Assembly: GCA_039654915.1 (NCBI GenBank)
Contig: CM077594.1
Span: forward strand, 15,251,001-15,315,000
DNA length: 64,000 bases
From: Aquilaria yunnanensis
Taxonomy: Eukaryota > Streptophyta > Magnoliopsida > Malvales > Thymelaeaceae
Direction of reading: 5' to 3'
In this document: positions 12,069 to 22,767 of the stretch, piece by piece
Layout: each line of letters opens with the position of its first letter
Numbering within the stretch: position 1 is the stretch's first letter
The notes under the pieces: generated by a model
Seen by the model: the letters and a program-made list of their open reading frames with translations, nothing else
What the model was told of the DNA's origin: nothing
The model's database searches: none
Position numbers and translations under genes: made by a program

Positions 12069-13371
12069 TGTTGACACCCAATTTCGTCCGACCCTTTTTA
12101 AAAAAAAATAATTAAAAATTAAAATAATAAATAATTAAAAAAAAATTTATATACAAAGAGAAAATTAAGTTAAGTAGTTTTAGGGGAGGGGAATTTTGTT
12201 AAGTCAATATCTATGTTTGTATATCCAAAAAAATTAAAGTTCAAAAAAAATTATTATTACTATTAATTAATTATTAATTAATTAATTATTATTACTGAAA
12301 AATTTTAATTGAGTTAATTAGTTTAGAATACATTTTTTCTTATAAGGGTTTAATTAAAAATGATGTATGTGTGTATATATGTATGTATGAAATACAAAAG
12401 AAAAATCCATAAAAAATGACAAAATTGAAAAGTTTGGGGTAAAAATGATAAAATTGAGAAGTTTTGGAAAAATTTGATAAAATCTGAGAGTTCCAGGAGC
12501 ATTTGGTAGTTTTCCGCGTCCAAATTAACAGAAAAAGATAAAATTGTCTCAATCAGAAGTTTCAGGAACATCCCCAAAGTCAAAGAGACGTAAAGGACTG
12601 AAACTGTCATTTTACTAAATTAAGAGATAAGTTTGTTTTTAATTAATTTTTAATTTTGAACAGTCCATCACTCCTTCCCCTATACATAGGGGTCCAAATA
12701 TGTGAAGAAATAAGGATAAAAAAAATAAATCAAGATTAGAGCTCCATTTAAGAAAAGGAAAAATTACAACCTAGGTCCCTGGTCCCCTTCCCTTCCTTCC
12801 CAGAAAACCAAAATTTTCCTTCTGTCTCCGTTCATCCCTCACCGTTTCCCTCCCCCTGCCGTTATCCTTTCTCTCTCTCTCGCGCGCTTCGCAGCTTCTC
12901 GGCCTCCCTCCTCCTCCTTCTCCGCCTAGCCTCGCCACCGCCGTTTCCCCCACGCGCTGCGCCCTCCGCCGTTTAGCCAAGCCTTCCCCATCGCCGTTCG
13001 TTTTTTTTCCCGTCGCGTCTTCGTCCCTCTCCCTTTTCTCCTCCATCTTCCTTTTCTCCCCCCAATCCCGCGCCGCCAGCCACAGGCCGCCGCCTGCTCT
13101 TCTTCCCTCCTCCTTGCTGGCCTTGCTCAGCCGCCGCTCAGCTCCGCCGTCAGCTCGCCGACGCGTCGCCCCCTGTTTCCCGTTTCTGCCAAATTCAAAA
13201 TTCTATTCTTTGGGTAAAATTCTATTTTAGTCCTTAATCTTTTTATTTTCTTTCGTTTAAGTCACTAACCTTTTAATTTTTTCAGAATTAATTATTAACA
13301 ACTAACTTTTATTATTATTATTATTATTATTATTAACAACTAACTTTACTAACAACTAACTTTTATTATTA

Positions 13372-13406
<35 letters not shown>

Positions 13407-15532
13407 GTTCATGGAAAGTCATACCTCCTATTTATTTATTTTTTAAGTGGATGGCCAAAAAGCCCCATTTTATTTATTATCTTTTAATATTCCTTTATTT
13501 ATTTCATGTGCTTTATCTTTATTTATTTGCATATGTTATTTAATTTATGCACCTTTTTATTTTTTAAATGGATGTCCAAACCAAAAAAAAAAAAGAAAAC
13601 CTCCACTTTACTTTATTTATTTATTGTCATTTTCCTTTATTTATTTTATGCAAAAATCTTATTTTATGGTTAAACTTATTTCACTTATTTCACATTTAGC
13701 CATAAAAATAAATAAATAAAATAAATAAGTAAATAATAACAAATTAAAAGAAGATTTTTTAACTTTATTCCATTTATTTTTAGGGCTAATAAAAAATCAT
13801 TTTTTTAACAAAAGCCAACAATCTTTTATTATTTTGGAACACATTTTTTTTTATTTTCTTTAAAAAGTTAACCTTTTATTAAAAATCATAATTAACTAAT
13901 TCCAAAAATAAAAATTAATTCTTTTTAAATATATCTTTAAAGTAATAATAATTAAAAATATTAAAAAATATTAAAATTATTAAAAATCCAATAAAAATTA
14001 TGACTAAAAATTAATAATTAATTAAATAAACAAAAAAACTTAAATTAAATTCCATGCCCAAATGATCCGACAGGATCCATTTAAATTCCATGTCCAAATG
14101 ATCCGACAGGATTCATGGTTTGGAAAACGAAAAATATATCTTTTTTAAAATAAAATATAAAAAATAATAAAATTAATTTTTTTTAAATAGTTACTTTAAT
14201 TTTTTTTTTATCCAGTAAAAATAATAAAAACAAAACCTGTTTTTAATAAAAGAAATATATGAAAATTAAGACTTTATATTTTACTTATAAAAAATATAAC
14301 TTTTTGGTTCCTTTATTAAACAAATAAAAAAATCTTAGTCAAATGATTTCAAATAAAGATAATAGAAAATAAATAGAAAGGAATTAAATTATCTTTAAAT
14401 ATATTTTAGACTTATTAATTATATATATATTTTAAGAATTATAAATTAGAAAACTATTTAAAAAATCTTTTATCAAACAAAAAGAACAAATATATGAATA
14501 TCAAGATTGTTTTTTTTAGAAAAATATATATACTCTTTGTTTTCTTTATTAAATAAATAAAATCTTGATATTAGATAATTAAATAATTACTTTTTGGTTT
14601 ATTATTTTATCAAATAAAAAAGAACAAGAATAAAAATAAAACATGAATATCAAGATTTTTTTAACTCTTTGGTTTCTTTATTAAATAAAGAATCTTGATA
14701 TTAAATAATTACTTTTTGGTTCCTTTATAAATTAAGTAATTACTTAAAAAGATCTTTCACCAAACAATCAAAATAAAAAATAAAAAAAAGAATAAGAAAA
14801 AGAAAAGAAAGAAAGAATAGAACAAAGAGAAAATATAAAAAGAAAAAAAAAATTAAAAATATTTAAAATTAAAAAAAAATAAATTAAAATTATTCATTAA
14901 AAAAATCTAAAAATTCATAAAAAAACTTATGATAAAATTAATAATTAAATTAGTAATTAAATTAATAATTAATTTAATAAAGAAATAAGAATTAAAATTT
15001 AAATAATTAACAATAAATTAAAATATTAAATTAATTTCCATATCCGGATGATCCGACAGGATTCACGGTTTGGGAAAAATATAAACTTTTAATTGAATAA
15101 AATTAAATACAAAGATAAAAATCCATATTCAGATAATTCGGCAGAATTTATGATATGGATTAAAATATTTAATTTCGTCAAATTCCGTGTCCGGGTAACT
15201 CGGAAGAGTTCATGGTTCGGAAATATCAAATTTATTAAAAATTATACAAATTAATTATCGAAGATTTTCTTAAGCCCATATTAATTTAAAAAATCCACAT
15301 CCGACTAATTCAGTTAAATTTTCCAGTTTGAAAATTAACTGAAACCATTTTAAAAGCAAAGCAAAACAAAATTAAAATCAACTAAGGTACCAATTTTGGG
15401 CACTATAACAAAGTTGTTTTAGCGTAACCGTACTCCCGAACCCCGAACTCTCGCAGATCATAGTTTAGGTGTCCAATCGACCTGAGCGAAAACCGATTGG
15501 TGGTGACTCCCGAAAACCCGCACATTGCCACA
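12069..15532. mobile_element. probable solo LTR of a large Gypsy-type retrotransposon
   Basis: It starts TGTTGACACCCAATTTCGTC and ends ACCCGCACATTGCCACA, giving TG..CA borders. The flanks are GCTGG (12064-12068) and GCTAG (15533-15537), a 4-of-5 match as expected of an old 5-bp target duplication. There is no gag-pol, primer site or second LTR on either side, which points to a solo LTR of 3,464 bp. Inside are a GC/CT-rich block (12770-13200), (ATT)n tracts (13309-13336 and 13363-13406), a very AT-rich body, and diverged copies of a GATCCGACAGGATTCATGGT motif (14065, 14100, 15050, 15130, 15190). The Gypsy assignment rests on remembered similarity of such termini and is less sure than the LTR call. 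Confidence 0.65.
14060..15235. repeat. dispersed GATCCGACAGGATTCATGG motif inside the LTR
   Basis: At least five copies, from exact to strongly diverged, of a block reading roughly TCC-ATGTCC-ATGATCCGACAGGATTCATGGTTTGG. The copies near 14064 and 14097 are close together; those at about 15047, 15130 and 15187 have drifted. It is likely a family-specific internal repeat of the LTR. Confidence 0.6.
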
Positions 15533-16819
15533 GCTAGTTTTTAAGATCTTATTTGTACATATGTCTCACTCAATTTATATACATTCCTTTTATTATTGTT
15601 ACACATTTTTTGACATGTAAGCTTTAATATATATATGTATAAGTTGCATGAAAATATAAATAATATGTTCAAATAAATATAAATTTATGTACACATAAAA
15701 TAAATTATATGCATAGATTATGAAATAAAGCGTATGGAAATATTTAAAGGATTGAAATCATATGTACAATTGAATATATCAACAATAGTTTTCATGATTT
15801 CATTTTGTGGATGGTTTTCTCAAGATTTGTACATATCCTCCACTACATCTTTCTATGGTATCTCTTACTTTCTTTGTAACTGGATCCATATAATCTGTTT
15901 GCTGATTTGTACATATTTTAATTTTTGTAGGAAACATGTTTCAACATGTTTGCACCTAATTTTGGGATGAATGATTGAACTCGTATATAAAATTAAATAT
16001 ATCAATATAATTTTGTAATTTCATTTATACATATGTCTTACATGATTTGCACACATCCTTCAATTTCTTTGTAAATTGAGTTCATACATTTCTGTCATAC
16101 GATTCACAAATATCTTTAATTTTGATTGAAAGCAAAATTTGACATATTTACACTCACTTTTTATTATAAAATTTGATATTGGAATATAAATATTTATAAA
16201 CATAAGAGGCATGATATATATTTGACTCACACTTCTGACAACATTCAGAACTCCAACGTCCAAAGTCCAATGTAAAATTTTTCCAGTTTTTAGTAAAAGC
16301 AATTGCTACCCTCCTCAGAATTTGGCACCCCTCCCACAGAGAAGCACGTGCCCCCTCCAAGAAATCTTACCAAGGATTTCATTTAACTACACAGAAACCC
16401 TGAAATGCACCGAGGACACAACAGCTCACTAGCATGATATGAAAGAAGACTATCTGATATATAACTGTTGGACAACAACAGCAGTAGTTCCGGTCATAGG
16501 CAATTTGTATTACAAGCTTCTAATGAGACATGATTCAGTGAATTCACCCAGCCTGGTGAATTCCCAAGTCGGGGGAACAAAATTTGATGAACATGGGGTA
16601 TTCCAGTTGTCCAGGTATGCAACAAACGACCTGGAAATGTCAGTAAGTCCTAGTGAAGCTCCGGGCGTCAATTGATGTGAAAGGAAAAAGGAAATGCTGG
16701 CTCGAGCAAATAACTACTCAGGTTACCTTATGAGACCCTAAGGCTAGAATGTTTGTCACAAAATTCAAGAGGTACCTAACCACAAAAGTAATTCAGTCAT
16801 GAGGTTTCTTTCACACTTG
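15533..16819. other. intergenic DNA with loose TTTGTACATAT repeats
   Basis: 15545-16160 carries degenerate copies of ACATATGTCTYACATGATTTG / TTGTACATAT-like motifs related to those left of the LTR. 16200-16819 is lower in AT and probably includes the 3' UTR of the minus-strand gene at 16820. No gene recognised. Confidence 0.4.
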
Positions 16820-19144
16820 TTATGCTGAAGTGCCAGGTACATCTTCAGAAGGTTCTTTGGGTTTACTTGTTTGGGGGCGTGGCTTCTCAAGTGGAGGAGG
16901 TTTGGGTGGCCTATTAGGATTAATTTTGTCACAAGTCTCTTGGAGAACATCAAACTGTATCAGATAAAAATAAGTATCAAGAGGCGGAACAAATAAGTAG
17001 AAGAATGACCTATAATTAAATTCACGAGAGAAAATCAACCTTGTAACCACAGCCTGCAACACAAGCATGGAAGCATTCCTACATTAAAAACGGAAAAAAA
17101 AAACACCAAACAATAAGTTAAATAAAGCCAGCACGGGAAACCATACAATATGTTACTTGCAGATCAAGCATTACCAGCATTACCAAGTTACAACCAACTG
17201 AACTTCTCGATGTCACCACTTTTTCTAGACGCTCACAAATACACACAATTGCTAAAGGGAACAGTATGTCCATGACACAGCAACATGCAATATAAAATAG
17301 AGAGTAGTATTGCTTAATTCAATATGAAGAACAAGGTATTACTAACAACTTTCAATTGTTTAAGATAGAAATTAAGGGAAGCACTAAATATGAATTATTT
17401 TGAATAAGGTCATCAATCATTTCTCACCAAATACAGCCTAAGCCCTATAAATACTAACATTGCATTAAGCTTTGTCATTACATCTGACAGATTTTTTTGC
17501 ACAATAATTAAGTTACATGTTCCCATAAACAGCAAGCTTGATCTGAACTTTGATCCACCGTGGATACCTTTGGTGGATAACGATGTGTGTATTTGGGCAA
17601 CCAAACAAGCAAACTCTTGCTAGAAACCCAATCTCGAATTAGAAGCTTATAAAGCTTTCAGTCCTTTGAACATGATGACAGAATTCCCAAAGGAAACTTT
17701 GTGCCATAATCTGAACGACAGCTAATCATAAAAGCAAACTGAAGGACTGAGAATAGAAAAAGAACCCCGTGCATAATGCTTATCATAGTTTTCCGGGTTT
17801 TTATGTAGTTAAAGAACCCTGTGCATAATGGAGTGCATGATGCTTACAATAGGCCTGTCAGCTTACAGAAAGATAGAAAAGGTATGACAATAACAAGTCA
17901 CCTGCAGAGTTGATTACAAGGGAAACACAAGACTAAATGTGTTATGACAAGAAAAATGTTCCATGAAATATACCTCTGAATAATCAGCAGCTCCAGGAGA
18001 ACGATCAATATAAGCACTCCATTGTTGGTCCTTCAACACGGGATCCTTATAACATATCTCATTGCAATCCGACAAGCCTGAAGATCCCACAAACTTAGCA
18101 GGGTAAAACTACTATTAGCTACATGACCTATTGCACTTGAAGTTTTCACTTTGGTTTTCATCAACAATATTCAACCAACAACTCAATTCTAAGTTGAATT
18201 CCAAATTTAGCTGGGTAATAGAAACCAAGAAAAAGAAGGTGCACAAAAATGACGATGGAACTGCATTAGGAGACAGAATAATGTTAGGCAGAATAATGTT
18301 ATCTTTAATGGCAACTAAATTAGCATCTTCTTGAATGGCATAAGAAACTTAACAAGGACCGACAACCCATTTTAATTCACGCGAGTTAAATGAAAATTAA
18401 CAATGCAAGCACAGATCCTTACATTCTTCCCATGTTTCTCCATCAGAGTCACAGCCTTTCTTGCAAAACACTCTCCCTACAAGAGTTCACAAGCCACAGC
18501 AGTTATTAGAGTTGAGTTGAAATTTGGAAATTCAATCAGGTGCAACAACAGTAAACATTTCTTACATTCACAGTGCCACCAAGGCAATGCTAGTAACAGA
18601 CCAACATATATCCAGCAGAATGAGACACAAATGAGAAAACAACTTCCTATTACTATCACCAAATACTCCCAAAAAAACTCAAAAAAAGCTTTCTACTTTC
18701 CTAGACATCAAACAAGACTGGTGTTTTTTCCTTCTTCTTCTTCCTCTTCTTCTTCTTCTGGTGAAAGGCCGGTGTTTTGCTCTATCATACATATGAAGGG
18801 CACCGACCGAAATGCATGAGTAGGATACCTTTCTCCGGGCATAAATTCAATAACCATCTGAGAGAAAAATCCCAAAGTTCCGGAAAGCATTCGAACAACT
18901 TCGGAAAATTCATGAACCAAACAAATTAAGAGAAAAGCAAGCTAGCCACCAGAGAAGGAACACAAATTGCAACCTGGTTGGTAGATAACTTCACAAAAGC
19001 TCATCAAAACAAAGCAACGAAATGGGTGAGGAGGAGCAAGAGAAGAAATTGGTAACTAGAAGAATTACATGGAATTTGCATAAGCGACGAGTACTTGTGG
19101 GTACAGCGATTTCCGCAAGGGGACGCCCATTGCTGAGGAATCAT
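16820..19144 (-). CDS. small cysteine-rich CX3C-repeat protein, function unknown
   Basis: Five coding exons on the minus strand, 19144-19069, 18476-18423, 18077-17974, 17078-17040 and 16954-16820, encode 135 residues with consistent phases and GT..AG borders. The start is the ATG at 19144 (MIPQQWASPCGNRC). Ten cysteines lie in CX3C spacing: C10/C14, C30/C34, C44/C48/C52 and C80/C84/C88, plus C99. The middle, KDPVLKDQQWSAYIDRSPGA, is polar; the tail from about residue 103 is proline-rich and ends SEDVPGTSA. There is no signal peptide or membrane segment. I believe similar plant proteins of unknown function exist but cannot name a family. The CX3C spacing recalls small disulfide proteins of the mitochondrial intermembrane space; that is only an analogy. 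The gene structure is well supported, the function is not. Confidence 0.8.
18730..18762. repeat. (TTC)n microsatellite in intron 1
   Basis: A TTC/CTT run lying in the first intron of the CX3C protein gene. The apparent open frames over it (poly-Glu on the minus strand) are low-complexity artefacts. Confidence 0.85.
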
Positions 19145-19880
19145 GTCGAAATCTGCTGGTTTTTCTCCTGCAGATTTTTCCCTTTTTTTCTTTTTTCTTT
19201 TTTCTTTTTCTCTCTTTCTTCTTCTTTTTTTTTGTTTTTGTTTTTGTTTTTTTTATCGTCTGATTGTTTAAAGCCCCGGAAATTCGGAAAAAGGACAGGG
19301 CGAAGGGGGTGGGTAATTTAGTCAATTCGCGTCCTGATTTCGGGTTTGGTCTGGACTTTGGACCACTCAATTTCCAGCATTTTCGGGTTCTCCCAGGCCC
19401 GTCAATTTGTTTGTAAGAAAAAAGAAAAGGGCAAGTTTTTTGAGATTAAAGAACTCATTAATGTAGATTTCTTTTTTTCCAGAAGTAATCGTTTTAAATT
19501 TTATATTCTACCTACCTAATAACTATTTAAATAAGTTTAGCATAACCATGATGGATGCGATGTGTTAGGGGTGTAGATTTTTAAAGAATAGGGAGGTAAT
19601 TATAGATATGTGAAATTAATTAGGCGTTTCATTTTTTCAAGATAGTTAAAGTCATCTTTCTATCATTTTTTATTAGTTTTCACTACGTGAAAACTAATGG
19701 CTAAGAGTGAAATCTTTTGAACACTCATCGAATCAACTTTATCTTCTCTGCCTATTTATATAATGTCTTTATTTAATGTCCCCTCTCACTCTCTCGAACT
19801 TCATTTCTAAGTTTTGTACAAGGTTTAGGTAGTTGTATTCTTATACTCATAAAAGTATCCACCTTAAACAAAAAAAAAAA
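19145..19880. other. 5' flank of the CX3C gene, pyrimidine-rich
   Basis: 19165-19255 is an almost pure T/C tract on the plus strand (A/G on the coding strand), consistent with a purine-rich 5' leader or promoter of the minus-strand gene. The rest is AT-rich with no feature seen. Confidence 0.35.
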
Positions 19881-19884
19881 AATC

Positions 19885-21420
19885 ATGACACTCTCAAAAG
19901 ATACAGGTAGCCTTGGAACTAGAGATTTAGGTTTCTATAATGAAGCTTTTTTAAGGAATACCTTTTGGTGAATTTTTTTAGGTGACCCCTCAGTCTAACA
20001 AGTATTGTTGACCAAACATGGTTTTAGATGCTCTATAGGGTTAACTACTGAATTAGGTAATGCCTTTGTAATTTGGAGAAGTTTATTGTATGGCAGAGCT
20101 CTTATTGTTCCACATCTACACTAGAAGATTGGTAATGGTCAATAAATTAGGGTTTGGAATGACACTTGGATTCCAAATATTTCCAGCCCTCAGCTTCAAG
20201 CAACATCATTCTTTGTGCAATGTGATAGGGAAATTAAGGTGGTGGGACTTGCTCATTCAGACAAAGCGTAATAGAATCTTCTTATTCTTTATTCCATTTT
20301 TCCATCTTGGGTTGTTAAGTAGATCCAGCCCCCCCCCCCCCCCCCCCAAATCACTTGATAGAGGTTCTAATATGGTAAATTAGTTAGGCAATCCATCGAT
20401 TCTCTCAGTGTCAAGCTTGATTACTCAAATGAAATTTTATAGAAATCATTCCCTTCCTGGACCACAAAGTGGGTTGTGCTATTCTTCATTAGCACCTAGC
20501 TCTACATCGATGGTCAAAAGATTATGATCCTACAATATTCCCCATAAATTTAAGGTGCTTATTTGGAAATGTTTAATTTATGTACATCCAATGGCTAATA
20601 ATTTAGCCAAACATGGTGGTCTTTCTAATCCATGGTGTTCATGTTGCCTTGTTGAACCTAAGACTCTACACCACCTCATTTGAGAATGCTCAGGCTCTAG
20701 GACATTTGGGAAAATTTTTACAATATACCACAATTTATTGCACACTTCTCATTTGGCTCTTGGCTGATCTTCATCCTAGCTAGCTCTGCAAAATGCTAGT
20801 TTAATTGGTCATTTTGATTAGGATGAAATAAATGTGTCTTCCACAATGCTCCATTCAATTATTCCTCAATTATTGCCAAAAGAGATGCTTTGCTTCAACA
20901 ACTAGTTATGGCAAGGAAGTGAAGGACTGCCAAATTATTCATTCCAACTTTCCCTATAATCCACCAAACCCTTTATGCCATTATTAGGGCAATTGCTAAG
21001 GAACCAATGGTGTCAGTCAGAATTCTGCCATTGTCATTACTGATGGTGCTTATGTAGGTCTTCTCACTTGATTGCACTGACATGGCTCTGGATGGGTACT
21101 AGTGACCCTCTATTTCAACAGGAAGGATAGCTAATACATCAGTGTGATTCAACACTTAAAGCCGAACTTACTACAATCACACCTATAGTTAATCTAGCTC
21201 TCCTACTAAATCTCATGTAATCACTATTTTATCAAATTGCTCCCAGGCCTGTGCAACTTTTTGTGGCCTAACTACTATCATTCTAAAGTTGGTAAGTTTG
21301 ATGCATCAAATAATCGACTATAGTATAGATGTTTACTCGTTGTTTAATGGTCATTGTTCATTGGGAGTGTGTGTCTTCAGCTCATGACTCGTTATCCTCA
21401 CTTTTCTTATTTTTACATCT
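19885..21420 (+). pseudogene. decayed LINE 3' end (RT tail, zf-RVT, RNase H)
   Basis: Translating in shifting frames gives typical plant LINE pieces in order: GSLGTRDLGFYNEAFLRN near 19905; SLLYGRALIVPHLH, then KIGNG and RVWNDTWIPN near 20075-20180; a zinc-binding RT segment with KVLIWKCLIYVHPMANNLAK and CSCCLVEPKTLHHLI near 20550-20680; and an RNase H start with ITDGAYVG, GWV and KAELTTI near 21030-21180. Many stops and frame changes make it inactive. The 5' portion is missing (typical LINE truncation), and the 3' end is approximate. Confidence 0.7.
20331..20347. repeat. homopolymer C tract
   Basis: A run of about 17 C inside the LINE remnant. Such runs are unusual in this AT-rich setting and their length is easily misassembled. 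Confidence 0.9.
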
Positions 21421-21988
21421 TTTTTACTTGAAACTAATTTTAATTAAAAGCCAATATTATGTAGCTACAATAATCAATTAAAAATATAATTTTTATAATC
21501 TTACTAATTTTTTATGAATTTTTCTAGTTTCAAGTCTTAAAAAAGAAAAATTCATAAAAATTTAACAACATCCTAAAAATTTACTTTCAAATTGATTATT
21601 GCATCTACATAACATTAACTTTCAAATGAAATTGGTTTCACGTAAAAAAGATAAAAAAGTTAAAAAAAGTCAGTTGACTTTAGACGAAACGAATTGGCCC
21701 TAGTTTCTTTCTTCCTTTTTTTCTCTATCTTACTTTTAAGTACAAAAGAAAAATATATACATCTATAGAGATTCTTAGTAATTTTTCTAGGTTAAGTCAA
21801 GTCACATTAGCATTTTTCGCTCTACTTAACACCGAACGTAACATAAGGACCATGATTAAGATACAATACAAGATGTAAGACACTTTATTAGAATAAAATG
21901 AAGATGAGCGATTCGGATAGGATAGTAAAATAAGTTTAAGATAAATAGATTGATCTTACTCATATTAGGTTTTCTAAGTTTATATATT

Positions 21989-22204
21989 ACTTCCTCTGCC
22001 TTGCAAAGCTTATCTTTTTTTACTATTCATAGCAATTAATTCATAATTTTCTTTTTTTTCAAAATATCTTATAAAAATATAAAAATTTTTATATGAAAAT
22101 GGTTTTCTAATTTATAAACAAAATTTTAAAAAAAAATTCACAATATAAATATATTTAAGTCAAATTTTAGTAAAAAAATAAAATTTAAAAAGGTAGGGAG
22201 AAGT
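21989..22204 (-). mobile_element. MITE copy 1 (TACTCCCTC-type family)
   Basis: Terminal inverted repeats ACTTCCTCTGCC at the left and ACTTCTCCCTACC as the reverse complement of the right end. The internal AT-rich sequence, read on the minus strand, resembles the copies at 28668, 33332 and 62545. Size is about 216 bp with no coding capacity. Confidence 0.6.
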
Positions 22205-22235
22205 TTTGGCAAACAGTGTTCTGGGCCTTTAAACT

Positions 22236-22588
22236 AGAGCTGAAAACAAGTCGAGCTGAGCTGAGTGGTAGACTGATCATGTTCGGCTTGATTAATTTAT
22301 TGATATTAATATTTTATTTATGTTTGGATTGAAAACAATATAAACAAATTTTTATTTAATTGAGCTCGAGTTAAACTTGAGTTGTTCGCTTAAATTAAGG
22401 AAAAAAAATCTAAAACTAGATCAAATCGAGCTGAGTAGTAAATAAATTAAATTTTATTTAAATTATATACCAAATTTTAAATTTTATTTAAACTTAATTT
22501 AATAACTTTTCAAATGAGTTACGAATTAGCTTTGAATCAAATTGAACTCGAGACACGTTCAAACTGGTTGTTCATTTTTCATCTCTTC
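22236..22588. mobile_element. possible small hAT-like element
   Basis: The left end TAGAGCTGAAAACAAGTCGAGC and the reverse complement of the right end AGAGATGAAAAATGAACAACC share the TAGAG-TG-A hAT-style terminus, and GAGCTCGAGTT/AACTCGAG motifs occur inward on both sides. No 8-bp target duplication could be read, so this is tentative. Confidence 0.35.
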
Positions 22589-22767
22589 TGCAAAATGTCC
22601 GGGAACCCAGATAAGATTCATAGTTATAGACTCATACGATGAATTTGGGTGATGACGTGTAGTGTACAAAAACCACTTGAGATTAGTAAGACGCAAACAT
22701 CCGGTTCATGTACTCGCAGTAAACCAACACTACAGGATTGCAGATTTAGCGAGAGGAAGCGCGAGAG

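Noticed and set aside
12771..13046. 91-codon Arg/Glu-rich minus-strand frame
   Set aside because: It is the antisense of the CT-rich block inside the solo LTR; composition alone explains it.
19065..19370. Lys-rich 101-codon minus-strand frame near the CX3C gene
   Set aside because: Most of it reads through the purine tract. The real start of the gene is in another frame at 19144.
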